DNA of 64,000 nt. Origin: Neorhizobium populisoli. Lineage in GTDB: Bacteria; Pseudomonadota; Alphaproteobacteria; Rhizobiales; Rhizobiaceae. The stretch lies in NCBI RefSeq assembly GCF_019430945.1, contig NZ_JAHYCB010000009.1, positions 158,017 to 222,016 of the forward strand, written 5' to 3'. The position numbers were made by a program, and so were the translations under genes. Under the pieces are notes generated by a model. That model saw nothing but the letters and a program-made list of their open reading frames with translations. It was not told the origin of the DNA and searched no databases. How positions within the stretch are numbered: position 1 is the first letter of the stretch; the number at the start of each line of letters is the position of its first letter. Shown here one piece after another: positions 1 through 8,294 of this stretch.

Positions 1-1
1 C

Positions 2-394
2 GCCCCGGAAAAGTTCAGGCAGCTGGAGGCGATCGTCCATCCGCTCGTCCGCCGTCGCGAGGTGGAATTTCTGGCCCATCAGCGCGAAGCCGGAATGGAC
101 CTTGTCCTTCTCGACATTCCGCTTCTTTTCGAAGTGAAGGGTGAGGATCGCGTCGATGTTATCGTCGTCGTCACCTGTGATCCACAGATCCAGCGCGAGA
201 GGGTGCTTGCGCGACCGGGGATGACGGAGGAAAAACTAGCGATGATTCTCTCCCGCCAGATGCCGGATGCGGAAAAACGCCAGCGCGCCGATTTCCTCGT
301 CGATACCGGTCTCGGGATGGAAGCGGCAAGGGCCAGGGTGCACCAGATCGTCACTCGCCTCAGAACCGAAGGGATACCGACCGACCATGCGTGA
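2..394 (+). CDS. coaE: Dephospho-CoA kinase, 3' part (partial)
   Basis: C-terminal part of dephospho-CoA kinase, which phosphorylates the ribose 3'-OH of dephospho-CoA in the last step of CoA synthesis. The reading frame is open from the first complete codon (base 2), so the P-loop and start lie outside the window. Visible family landmarks are LEAIVHPLVR near the left edge, then LVLLDIPLLFE and VVVVTCDPQIQRERVLAR, and an SRQMPDAEKRQRADF segment, all in the order expected of CoaE. The stop overlaps the first 8 bases of dnaQ, indicating translational coupling. In rhizobia and other alphaproteobacteria coaE-dnaQ lies near the replication origin. Confidence 0.93.
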   Translation, partial: APEKFRQLEAIVHPLVRRREVEFLAHQREAGMDLVLLDIPLLFEVKGEDRVDVIVVVTCDPQIQRERVLARPGMTEEKLAMILSRQMPDAEKRQRADFLVDTGLGMEAARARVHQIVTRLRTEGIPTDHA

Positions 395-1094
395 GATCAT
401 TTTCGATACGGAAACCACCGGTCTTGAATCCAAGAACGACCGCGTCATCGAAATCGGCGGTGTGGAGTTGATCAACAATTTCCCGACCGGCAAGACGATC
501 CATATCTACATCAATCCCGGCGACCGCAAGATCCATCCCGATGCGCTCGCGGTCCACGGCATTACCGAGGAATTCCTGAAGGACAAGCCGGTCTTCGCCG
601 ATGTGGCCCAGGAGATCATCGACTTTTTCGAAGGCGCCAAATGGATCGCCCATAACGCGACATTCGATATGGGTTTCATCAACGCTGAATTCGGCCGTCT
701 CGGCCTTGCCCCCGTCATGTCGGACCAGGTCGTCGATACGCTGGCCATGGCGCGTCGCAAACATCCGATGGGGCCGAATTCGCTCGATGCGCTTTGCCGG
801 CGTTACGGCATCGACAATGCCCACCGCACCAAGCACGGAGCGCTTCTCGATAGCGAACTCCTGGCGGAAGTTTACATCGAGATGACCGGCGGCCGTCAGG
901 CGGCTCTCGGCCTGATGGGATCGGACGGCTCGGGCGCCGGCGGAAACGAAGCCGACGATATTGCGATCGGTTTTACCGGACGTCCGCGGCCGTTGCCGAA
1001 CCGGGTGACGGAAGCCGAGATGGCCGCCCATGCCACGATGATTGCCTCGATGAAGGGCAAGGCCGTCTGGCTGAAATACGAACAGGACGAATGA
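387..1094 (+). CDS. dnaQ: DNA polymerase III epsilon subunit (3'-5' proofreading exonuclease)
   Basis: Proofreading exonuclease of the replicative DNA polymerase III core, 235 aa, close to the usual DnaQ length. All DEDDh catalytic positions are visible: Exo I DTETTG (D7, E9), Exo II HNATFD (D94) and Exo III HRTKHGALLD (H150, D155). The frame is open further upstream, but ATG 387 gives the canonical MREIIFDTETTG start and the 8-base overlap with coaE. A hairpin with T tracts on both sides follows the stop, shared with the convergent secB gene. Confidence 0.96.
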   Translation: MREIIFDTETTGLESKNDRVIEIGGVELINNFPTGKTIHIYINPGDRKIHPDALAVHGITEEFLKDKPVFADVAQEIIDFFEGAKWIAHNATFDMGFINAEFGRLGLAPVMSDQVVDTLAMARRKHPMGPNSLDALCRRYGIDNAHRTKHGALLDSELLAEVYIEMTGGRQAALGLMGSDGSGAGGNEADDIAIGFTGRPRPLPNRVTEAEMAAHATMIASMKGKAVWLKYEQDE

Positions 1095-1115
1095 TCAAAA
1101 CTGGATAGGCGACAT

Positions 1116-1148
1116 AAAAAAGCCCGGACGACGACCCGGGCTTTTTTT
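1116..1148. terminator. Bidirectional rho-independent terminator between dnaQ and secB
   Basis: An 8-bp GC-rich stem (AAGCCCGG / CCGGGCTT) with an 8-base loop, preceded by an A run and followed by seven T. It can therefore end transcription from dnaQ on the plus strand and from secB on the minus strand. Confidence 0.85.
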
Positions 1149-1163
1149 AGACGGTAGACCAGC

Positions 1164-1640
1164 TCAGCTGTTGAGCGCGTTGACCTGCGAGCGGGCCTGT
1201 TCTTCGGCCATGCGCTGCGTGAACATCTGCGCGAAATCGATCGGGTCGATCATCAGCGGCGGGAAACCGCCATTACGGGTAACGTCGGCGATGATCTGGC
1301 GGGCGAACGGGAACAGCAGGCGCGGGCACTCGATGAAGAGCAGCGGCAGCATGTGCTCCTGCGGAAAACCGGAAATGCGGAAAACGCCGCCGTAAACCAG
1401 TTCGGCTGCGAAGACGATCGCGTCGCCGTCCTTGGCCGTGGCTTCAAGCGTCAGGATGACGTCGAAATCCACTTCGGAAAGCGGATTGGCATTGACGTTG
1501 ACATTGATGTTGATCGCCGGAGCCTTGTCGCGTGCCTGCAGCGAGCGGGGCGCACCCGGGTTCTCGAAGGAGAGATCCTTGGTGTACTGAGCCAGGATAT
1601 TGAGCGAAGGCGCTGCGGCCTGATTGTTTTCGTCTGCCAT
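1164..1640 (-). CDS. secB: Protein-export chaperone SecB
   Basis: Tetrameric cytosolic chaperone that keeps pre-secretory proteins unfolded and hands them to SecA. The 158-aa length is close to the family norm. The sequence shows the SecB core: SLNILAQYTKDLSFENP near residue 12, an INVNVNANPL beta strand, and GGVFRISGFPQEHMLPLLFIECPRLLFPFAR around the tetramer/SecA-contact region. The gene is transcribed towards dnaQ and shares its terminator. In alphaproteobacteria the dnaQ-secB convergent pair is common. Confidence 0.97.
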   Translation of the reverse strand: MADENNQAAAPSLNILAQYTKDLSFENPGAPRSLQARDKAPAININVNVNANPLSEVDFDVILTLEATAKDGDAIVFAAELVYGGVFRISGFPQEHMLPLLFIECPRLLFPFARQIIADVTRNGGFPPLMIDPIDFAQMFTQRMAEEQARSQVNALNS

Positions 1641-1778
1641 TGGGATTCCCTCGAGGCTTGATGTCGTGAGGCCTCTATCATTTTGGAGTGCCGCGTTTCA
1701 AGGCCAAATGCCGAAACGGGCTTCCTCCATTCAAGAGTAGGTAAACATGCGTTGATCCCGAATAACAGGAACAGAGTA

Positions 1779-2366
1779 TCAGGGTTCCTCGGTTTTCGGC
1801 CCGGCCCAAGGAGAAGAGGAGCGCGGGGAGGAAGCGTTCGGCGGCGAAAGATTGGCCCCGGACGGATCGGGATTGCGATGAAAATCCTCTTCGTCGAGAT
1901 CGACGACCGGTCCCGCCTTGTCGTTGCCCTTGCTGCGCGCCGACCCCTGGTCTTCGGGAGGGCGGCTGTAGCGAAAGCCCGCGCCGGCGCTTGCAGCGCC
2001 TGTACGGGTGACGACGATGCGCCTGCCGATCTGCGCCCAGATGAAACTGCGCACCGCAGGAATAAGCAAGGCGAACCCGAGGATGTCGGTCAGGAAGCCG
2101 GGCAGTAGAAGCAGGATGCCGGCGACCACGACCATCGCGCCGTGGACGAGCGCCTGGCCCGGCGCACGGCCTCTGCGGCTTTCGGCGGAAACGCGCCGAA
2201 GAAGCCGCATGCCCTGACGGCGCATCAGAAGCGCGCCGAGCAAAGCCGTACCGATCACCAGGGCGAGCGTCGCCCAGACGCCGATCACCTTACCGACCAG
2301 AACGAAGCCGGCGATCTCTGCGAGCGGCCAGAGAAGGAGAAAAAGTGGCACGATGGAGAAACGCAT
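1779..2366 (-). CDS. fxsA: FxsA family inner-membrane protein
   Basis: Small membrane protein of the FxsA family; in E. coli its overproduction relieves F-plasmid exclusion of phage T7, but its native role is unknown. The 195-aa product starting MRFSIVPLFLLLWPL has hydrophobic segments at about 5-24, 26-47 and 75-103, with a conserved PGFLTDILGFALLIPAVR stretch, followed by an unstructured acidic, Ser/Pro-rich tail. The frame is open 46 codons further upstream, but that extension is non-conserved in character and would run into the divergent Tim44-like gene, so the internal ATG was chosen. Confidence 0.88.
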   Translation of the reverse strand: MRFSIVPLFLLLWPLAEIAGFVLVGKVIGVWATLALVIGTALLGALLMRRQGMRLLRRVSAESRRGRAPGQALVHGAMVVVAGILLLLPGFLTDILGFALLIPAVRSFIWAQIGRRIVVTRTGAASAGAGFRYSRPPEDQGSARSKGNDKAGPVVDLDEEDFHRNPDPSGANLSPPNASSPRSSSPWAGPKTEEP

Positions 2367-2493
2367 TCCTGTTCCCTGTTGGATATTCGGAGAATTGCTC
2401 TCCGGCGCTGACGCCTTCGCTATTTGAATGATGAGCGGTTGCGGACTATATGAGAAGCTGCAACAAAAATTTAAACGCCAATTGCGGGTTAAG

Positions 2494-3192
2494 ATGGGCT
2501 CCAACGACTTTATAACACTCTTTTTCCTCGTCGCCGCTGTTCTGATTTTCCTGCAACTGCGCAGTGTTCTCGGCCGGCGGACTGGAAACGAGAAGCCGCC
2601 GGTAGATCCTTACAGCCCGCGCGACGTGGCCAAGAATCCGGGTGGGGACGACAGCAAGGTCGTCACCCTGCCGCGCAGGGATGCCGAAACCGAAGAACAG
2701 CGCTACGCGGATATCGACGCGGTGGCAAAACCGGATACGCCGCTCAATGCGGCTCTCCGCGATGTGGTAAAGGCCGATCCATCCTTCCGTCCGCGCGAGT
2801 TCCTGAACGGCGCCAAGATGGCCTATGAGATGATCGTCATGGCCTTCGCCGATGGTGACAGGAAGACGCTGAAGGGTCTTCTTTCCAAGGAAGTCTTTGA
2901 CGGTTTCGATGCGGCGATCTCCGATCGCGAAAGCCGTGGCGAAGTGGTGAAATCCACCTTTGTCGGCATCGACAAGGCCGATCTCACCCATGCGGTGGTC
3001 AAGGATTCCGAAGAGCAGATCACCGTCCGTATCGTCAGCCAGCTGATTTCCGCCACCTATGACAAGGCCGGCACGTTGATCGACGGCGATCAGGAATCGG
3101 TGGCCGAGGTCACCGACATCTGGACCTTCGCCCGCGATATCCGCTCCCGCGATCCGAACTGGAAGCTGGTCGCGACCGAATCCGAACAATGA
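2494..3192 (+). CDS. Tim44/TimA-family putative membrane adaptor protein
   Basis: A 232-aa protein starting MGSNDFITLFFLVAAVLIF, with one N-terminal membrane segment (about 5-21), a charged linker, and a C-terminal Tim44-like alpha/beta domain (about 85-230). Mitochondrial Tim44 tethers Hsp70 to the import channel; alphaproteobacterial relatives are membrane-anchored, but their role is not settled. An upstream in-frame start exists (2428), but the ATG at 2494 places the membrane anchor right at the N-terminus. The stop overlaps the mltA start (ATGA), so the two are co-translated. The gene is divergent from fxsA. Confidence 0.85.
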   Translation: MGSNDFITLFFLVAAVLIFLQLRSVLGRRTGNEKPPVDPYSPRDVAKNPGGDDSKVVTLPRRDAETEEQRYADIDAVAKPDTPLNAALRDVVKADPSFRPREFLNGAKMAYEMIVMAFADGDRKTLKGLLSKEVFDGFDAAISDRESRGEVVKSTFVGIDKADLTHAVVKDSEEQITVRIVSQLISATYDKAGTLIDGDQESVAEVTDIWTFARDIRSRDPNWKLVATESEQ

Positions 3193-4304
3193 GCGCGATA
3201 CCGGATTTCGACCTGAAACAGGTTTCCTTCTCCGATCTTGTAGGATGGGAGAGGGATGACCCAGTGCCGCTGTTTGCGGGCATGCGGGCTTCGCTCGATC
3301 ATATCCGTAATACCAAGCCTTATCGTAGCGGCTCCCTCGGCCTTACCGCCGGGGAGCTGGCTTCGTTTCTGGAAAAGGCCGATGGAGAGCTGCCAGATGC
3401 CGCTTCGGCCCGCGCCTTTTTCGAACAGCACTGCACGCCTTTCCTGATTTCCCGCAAAGACGGACGGCGCGGTTTCGTCACCGCTTTTTACGAGCCGGAA
3501 GTCGAGGTCTCGCCGACGCGAGACGACGTCTGGAAACACCCCTTCTATTTTCGTCCCGACGATCTCGTCGATCTCGACGAGACCAACCGCCCGGCGGGTT
3601 TGGACTCCGGCTACATGTTCGGCCGGCAGACGCCGGAAGGCATCGAGCCCTACCCGGATCGCGGCGAAATCGACCGCGGTTATCTGGAAGGCCGCGGACT
3701 GGAAATCGCCTATGCCAGGTCGAAGGTCGATGTCTTCTTCATCCATGTCCAGGGTGCCGCCCGGCTGAAATATCCGGATGGTCATATCCGTCGTATCACC
3801 TATTCCGCCAAGGCCGGCCATCCCTTCTCGCCGATCGGCAAGCTTTTGATCGACCGTGGCGAGATCGATCCGGCGAAGATTTCGATGCAGAGCATCCGCA
3901 CCTGGCTTTCTGAGAATCCGGCTAAGGTTGATGAGGTCCTCTGGCATAACCGGTCCTATATCTTCTTCCGGGAGGCCGACGTTTCCGATCCGTCACTGGG
4001 TCCGGTGGCCGCAGCCAAGGTGCCGCTGATCCCCGGCCGTTCGCTGGCCGTCGACCGCCAGATCCACACATTCGGCTTTCCGTTCTTCATCTGCTCCGAA
4101 ACGCTCACCCATCTCGATGGCGGCGCACCCTTCGGCAGGCTGATGCTGGCGCTCGATACCGGCTCGGCGATCGTCGGTCCGGCGCGCGGCGACATCTTCA
4201 CCGGCTCCGGTTTCGAAGCCGGAGAGCTCGCGGGCACGGTGCGCAACGATGCAGACTTCTATATTCTCGTCCCGAATGAAGCCGCCGGCAGATACGGCGC
4301 CTAA
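3189..4304 (+). CDS. mltA: Membrane-bound lytic murein transglycosylase A
   Basis: Cleaves peptidoglycan glycan strands to 1,6-anhydro-muropeptides. The 371-aa protein shows the MltA central beta barrel (FVTAFYEPEVEVSPT near 97, HVQGAARLKYPDG near 186) and the C-terminal 3D domain (LALDTGSAIVGPARGDIFTG, about 320-339) with its conserved aspartates D323 and D335. The start overlaps the stop of the Tim44-like gene by ATGA. Unusually, no signal peptide or lipobox is visible and there is no alternative upstream start in frame, so its route to the periplasm is unexplained from sequence. Confidence 0.93.
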   Translation: MSAIPDFDLKQVSFSDLVGWERDDPVPLFAGMRASLDHIRNTKPYRSGSLGLTAGELASFLEKADGELPDAASARAFFEQHCTPFLISRKDGRRGFVTAFYEPEVEVSPTRDDVWKHPFYFRPDDLVDLDETNRPAGLDSGYMFGRQTPEGIEPYPDRGEIDRGYLEGRGLEIAYARSKVDVFFIHVQGAARLKYPDGHIRRITYSAKAGHPFSPIGKLLIDRGEIDPAKISMQSIRTWLSENPAKVDEVLWHNRSYIFFREADVSDPSLGPVAAAKVPLIPGRSLAVDRQIHTFGFPFFICSETLTHLDGGAPFGRLMLALDTGSAIVGPARGDIFTGSGFEAGELAGTVRNDADFYILVPNEAAGRYGA

Positions 4305-4313
4305 GGGAAGATC

Positions 4314-4916
4314 ATGAAGGGCGGCCGAAAACTCGATCCGGAAGAACGCATGCTCTGGGGCAAGGTGGCGAAATCCGCCCACGCGCTTCCCGGCCGCATG
4401 AAGCAGATTCTCGAATTCGAGCAGGAAGAGGAAGCGCGGCTTGTCGCCGAAGAGCGGGCCCGAGAACAGGCAAGGCAGGCGGCAAAGCCGAAACCACCAC
4501 CGCGCCTGATCACTCAGGTCGTCGATATACCCGTTTCCCTTCCGGCCAAGCGCCCGATCACCCAACACCAGCCTCTCGAAAAACCGGTCAAGAAAAAGCT
4601 CGCCAAAGGCCGGCTACCGATCGAGGCGCGGCTTGATCTTCACGGGCTTTATCAGGACGAGGCGCACGATCTTCTGCTGGATTTCCTGCTGCGCGCCTGG
4701 GACCGCGGCTTGCGGCATGTTCTGGTGATCACCGGCAAGGGCAGCTCGATGGGCAGCGAAGGCGCACTCCGCCGTGCCGTGCCGTTGTGGTTCTCCAAGG
4801 CTGAATTCCGCATTCTGATCTCGTCCTACGAATGGGCGGCGCGCCATCATGGTGGCGAGGGCGCCATGTATGTGCGGCTGTCGCGTGGGACGAACAGGTT
4901 TTCGGGACATGAATAG
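4314..4916 (+). CDS. Smr-domain protein (putative nuclease/DNA-binding)
   Basis: A 200-aa protein, with a charged, probably coiled N-terminal half (about 33-60, rich in Glu/Arg/Ala) and a C-terminal Smr domain. The domain signatures LDLHG (107-111) and TGKG (140-143) are present, followed by RILISSYEWAARHHGGEGA. Smr domains of MutS2 and stand-alone proteins have nicking or RNA-endonuclease activity; the substrate of this group is not known. It lies 9 bases behind mltA with GGGAAG as ribosome binding site, so the Tim44-like gene, mltA and this gene form one unit. Confidence 0.88.
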   Translation: MKGGRKLDPEERMLWGKVAKSAHALPGRMKQILEFEQEEEARLVAEERAREQARQAAKPKPPPRLITQVVDIPVSLPAKRPITQHQPLEKPVKKKLAKGRLPIEARLDLHGLYQDEAHDLLLDFLLRAWDRGLRHVLVITGKGSSMGSEGALRRAVPLWFSKAEFRILISSYEWAARHHGGEGAMYVRLSRGTNRFSGHE

Positions 4917-5099
4917 CAGCGGCCTGCATAGGGCATGTAACGGTGCGCCTGGCCAATCTCCCACCGTGAGGAGGGGATCATCGGGATTTCGACGTACCGG
5001 CGCCATCCGCTATGCGACGGTTTTGCCGCTAGTGGGAAGCGAGGTTCATACGACGCCGGTGGATGATAGGCTTAGCGCACCAAACCGTGGGAGCGGCAA

Positions 5100-5465
5100 T
5101 TGACGCCCTTCGGCCAGATGCTGCGCGAACTGCGCAAGCGCAAGGGCGTCACTCAGAAGGATCTCGCTGCGGCGATCGGTGTCACCCCGGCCTATCTTTC
5201 GGCGCTGGAGCACGGCAAGCGCGGCAGCCCGACATTCGAACTGCTGCAGCGGATCGCCGGTTATTTCAACGTCATCTGGGACGAGGCGGAGGAATTGTTC
5301 CGTCTGGGGCAGACCTCGCATCCCAAGGTCATGCTCGATACGGCGGGTCTGCCGGCTGCCTACACCGCCCTCGCAAACGATCTGGCGCGGGCGATTCGCA
5401 CTTTGTCGCCGGACGTGATAGAGGAACTTCACATCATCCTGAAAAAAGGGCGTCTGCCCGGTTGA
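5100..5465 (+). CDS. XRE-family helix-turn-helix regulator
   Basis: A 121-aa DNA-binding protein with a Cro/cI-type HTH at about 7-60 (MLRELRKRKGVTQKDLAAAI, then TPAYLSALEHGKRG). The rest, FNVIWDEAEELFRLGQTSHP and a helical tail, belongs to a compact family common in rhizobia next to gyrB. The start is a TTG at 5100 (MTPFGQMLRELR), with GGAGCGG just upstream; the MTPFG beginning is how I recall family members starting. ATG 5118 is an alternative that would clip helix 1. Target genes are unknown. Confidence 0.85.
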   Translation: MTPFGQMLRELRKRKGVTQKDLAAAIGVTPAYLSALEHGKRGSPTFELLQRIAGYFNVIWDEAEELFRLGQTSHPKVMLDTAGLPAAYTALANDLARAIRTLSPDVIEELHIILKKGRLPG

Positions 5466-5617
5466 TTTTCAGGATGCATCCACGGCTTATCCGCCGCTTT
5501 CACTCGGCTCAACCTTTAGAAACCGCCTTCAATTCCCTATATTCCAAGGGTGGAATGGCGGTGATTCGCTCGAATGATCCGTTAGACCGGCACCTTTAAC
5601 GAACTGGAAGATAATTG

Positions 5618-8053
5618 ATGACCGATACACCCGTCAGCGAGAATGGCGCGAGTGCCGAATACGGTGCCGACTCGATCAAGGTTCTGAAGGGCCTCGATGC
5701 CGTCCGCAAGCGTCCAGGCATGTATATCGGCGACACCGATGACGGTTCCGGCCTGCACCATATGGTCTACGAAGTCGTCGATAACGCGATCGACGAAGCG
5801 CTGGCCGGCCATGCCGACCTGGTGACGGTGACGCTGAACGCCGACGGTTCGGTTTCGGTGACCGACAACGGCCGCGGCATTCCAACCGACATTCACAAGG
5901 ACGAAGGCGTTTCGGCCGCCGAAGTCATCATGACCCAGCTGCATGCCGGCGGTAAGTTCGACCAGAACTCCTACAAGGTTTCCGGCGGCCTGCACGGCGT
6001 CGGCGTTTCGGTGGTCAACGCGCTCTCCGTCTGGCTTAAGCTGCGCATCCGCCGCAACAACAAGGTCCACCAGATTTCCTTCACTCACGGCGTCGCAGAC
6101 GCGCCGCTGGAAGTGGTCGGCGAATATGAAGGCCGTTCGGGCACCGAGGTGATCTTCCTCGCCAGCTCGCAGACCTTCACCATGACCGAATACGATTACA
6201 ATACTTTGGAGCATCGCCTGCGCGAGCTCGCATTCCTGAATTCCGGCGTTCGAATCCGGCTCACCGACAAGCGGAAGCCGGATATCAAGGAAGAGGAAAT
6301 GCTTTATGACGGCGGCCTCGAAGCCTTCGTCCGTTATCTCGACCGTTCCAAGAAGCCGCTGGTTGACAAGCCGGTCACCATCAAGGGCGAAAAGGACGGC
6401 ATGACCGTTGAAGTGGCGATGTGGTGGAACGACAGCTACCACGAAAACGTCCTCTGCTTCACCAACAACATCCCGCAGCGCGATGGCGGCACGCATATGG
6501 CCGGTTTCCGTGGCGCCCTGACCCGCCAGGTCACGTCCTATGCGGACAGTTCCGGCATCACCAAGAGGGAAAAGGTGACGCTGCAGGGCGAAGACTGCCG
6601 CGAAGGCCTGACCGCCGTCCTCTCCGTCAAGGTTCCGGATCCGAAGTTCTCCTCGCAGACCAAGGACAAGCTGGTCTCCTCGGAAGTCCGCCCGGTCGTC
6701 GAAAGCCTCGTCAACGAAGCGCTCAGCACCTGGTTCGAAGAACATCCGACTGAAGCGAAGATCCTCGTCGGCAAGGTTGTCGAAGCCGCTGTTGCCCGCG
6801 AGGCGGCCCGCAAGGCCCGCGAACTGACGCGCCGCAAGGGTGTGCTGGACATCGCCTCGCTGCCCGGCAAGCTCGCCGACTGCTCGGAACGCGATCCCGC
6901 CAAGTCCGAAGTGTTTCTCGTCGAAGGTGACTCCGCCGGCGGTTCGGCCAAGCAGGGCCGTTCGCGCGAAAACCAGGCTATTCTGCCCTTGCGCGGAAAA
7001 ATCCTCAATGTCGAGCGGGCCCGTTTTGACAAGATGCTGGGCAGCCAGGAAATCGGCACGCTGATCACCGCGCTTGGCACTTCGATCGGCAAGGACGAAT
7101 TCAACGCCGACAAGCTGCGTTACCACAAGATCATCATCATGACGGATGCAGACGTCGACGGCGCCCATATCCGTACCCTGCTTCTGACGTTCTTCTTCCG
7201 CCAGATGCCGGAATTGATCGAACGCGGCCATATCTATATCGCCCAGCCGCCGCTTTATAAGGTGACCCGCGGCAAGTCGATCCAGTACCTGAAGAACGAA
7301 GGCGCGCTGGAAGAATATCTGATCACCATGGGCCTGGAAGAAACGACGCTGACGCTCGGTTCGGGCGAAGTGCGTGCCGGCCAGGACGTGCGCGAAGTCA
7401 TCCAGGATGCGCTGCGTTTGCGCACCCTGATCGACGGCCTGCATTCCCGCTACAATCGTTCGATCATCGAACAGGCGGCGATTGCCGGCGCGCTTAACCC
7501 GGAACTCACCGACAACCCGGAACGTGCCCAGCAGACCGCTGACGAAGTCGCACGTCGCCTCGACATGATTGCCGAGGAGACCGAACGCGGCTGGACCGGC
7601 CACGTCACGGCCGAAGGCGGTCTACGTTTCGAGCGTATGGTGCGCGGCGTCAAGGAAGCGGCCTTTGTCGACGTGGCGCTGATCGGTTCGGCCGATGCCC
7701 GCCATATCGACCAGATGTCCGCTCGCCTGCAGGAAATCTATCGCACGCCGCCGGTGCTGGCGCGCAAGGACGGTTCCCAGGAAATGTCCGGACCGCGTGC
7801 GCTTCTGGATGCGATCTTCGCCTCCGGCCGCAAAGGTCTTTCCATGCAGCGTTATAAAGGCCTTGGTGAGATGAATGCCGACCAGCTTTGGGAAACCACG
7901 CTCGATCCGAACGTCCGCTCGCTGCTGCAGGTCCGCGTCAACGACGCGACCGATGCCGACGGCCTCTTCTCCCGCCTGATGGGCGACGAAGTCGAGCCGC
8001 GCCGCGAATTCATTCAGGAAAACGCGCTGAGCGTTGCGAACCTGGATATTTAA
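5618..8053 (+). CDS. gyrB: DNA gyrase subunit B
   Basis: ATPase subunit of gyrase, introducing negative supercoils with GyrA. The 811-aa product has the GHKL ATPase motifs (NAIDEALAGH, DNGRGIP, GLHGVGVSVVNALS), the Toprim motif EGDSAGG and the metal-binding DADVDGAHIRTLL, and the C-terminal QRYKGLGEMNADQLWETT. ATG 5618 with GGAAG 7 bases upstream is preferred over the TTG codon directly before it. The gene ends 120 bases before a strong terminator. It is a single-gene unit by spacing. Confidence 0.98.
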   Translation: MTDTPVSENGASAEYGADSIKVLKGLDAVRKRPGMYIGDTDDGSGLHHMVYEVVDNAIDEALAGHADLVTVTLNADGSVSVTDNGRGIPTDIHKDEGVSAAEVIMTQLHAGGKFDQNSYKVSGGLHGVGVSVVNALSVWLKLRIRRNNKVHQISFTHGVADAPLEVVGEYEGRSGTEVIFLASSQTFTMTEYDYNTLEHRLRELAFLNSGVRIRLTDKRKPDIKEEEMLYDGGLEAFVRYLDRSKKPLVDKPVTIKGEKDGMTVEVAMWWNDSYHENVLCFTNNIPQRDGGTHMAGFRGALTRQVTSYADSSGITKREKVTLQGEDCREGLTAVLSVKVPDPKFSSQTKDKLVSSEVRPVVESLVNEALSTWFEEHPTEAKILVGKVVEAAVAREAARKARELTRRKGVLDIASLPGKLADCSERDPAKSEVFLVEGDSAGGSAKQGRSRENQAILPLRGKILNVERARFDKMLGSQEIGTLITALGTSIGKDEFNADKLRYHKIIIMTDADVDGAHIRTLLLTFFFRQMPELIERGHIYIAQPPLYKVTRGKSIQYLKNEGALEEYLITMGLEETTLTLGSGEVRAGQDVREVIQDALRLRTLIDGLHSRYNRSIIEQAAIAGALNPELTDNPERAQQTADEVARRLDMIAEETERGWTGHVTAEGGLRFERMVRGVKEAAFVDVALIGSADARHIDQMSARLQEIYRTPPVLARKDGSQEMSGPRALLDAIFASGRKGLSMQRYKGLGEMNADQLWETTLDPNVRSLLQVRVNDATDADGLFSRLMGDEVEPRREFIQENALSVANLDI

Positions 8054-8064
8054 GGTTCACGGTG

Positions 8065-8155
8065 GCCGTCATGCTTGGGCCTGTCCCGAGCATCTATCTA
8101 CGCCTACCGTGTGGCGGACGGTTTAGATCCTCAGCACAAGGCCGAGGATGACGGC
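8065..8155. repeat. Palindromic intergenic repeat of alphaproteobacterial type
   Basis: Downstream of gyrB. The two ends are near-complementary (GCCGTCATGCTTGGGC at the left against GCCGAGGATGACGGC at the right), enclosing an imperfect foldback. Paired GTCATGC...GATGACG ends with an internal CTGTCCCGAGCATC resemble widespread rhizobial intergenic palindromes. No coding capacity; probably transcribed as the gyrB 3' UTR. Confidence 0.6.
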
Positions 8156-8173
8156 AGTGAAGCTAAGAAATAT

Positions 8174-8206
8174 AAAAACGGCGGCCCAATGCAGGCCGCC
8201 GTTTTT
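8174..8206. terminator. Rho-independent terminator after gyrB (bidirectional)
   Basis: A perfect 13-bp stem (AAAAACGGCGGCC / GGCCGCCGTTTTT) with a 7-base loop. The A and T tracts on either side allow it to serve gyrB on the plus strand and the convergent nitroreductase gene on the minus strand. Confidence 0.9.
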
Positions 8207-8225
8207 ATTTGTCTAGCTGAAAAAT

Positions 8226-8270
8226 GTTTCACGTGAATCTTTCCTGTGGATATGGATTCACGTGAAACAA
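8226..8270. other. parS: Paired parS-like sites in a 45-bp palindrome
   Basis: Two copies of a ParB-binding-like sequence face each other. TGTTTCACGTGAATCT (8226-8241) and GGATTCACGTGAAACA (8255-8270) each match 14 of 16 positions of the general parS consensus TGTTTCACGTGAAACA. Bases 8226-8240 and 8256-8270 are exact reverse complements around a 15-base spacer. It lies between the gyrB terminator and the 3' end of the nitroreductase gene. The site identity is inferred from the consensus; binding is not shown. Confidence 0.7.
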
Positions 8271-8294
8271 TCGTTAACCGGCAAAAGGGGCGTC

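Noticed and set aside
5582..7603. 673-codon open frame antisense to gyrB
   Set aside because: Shadow of a high-GC coding region; gyrB has full family similarity on the other strand and the antisense product shows no recognisable domain.
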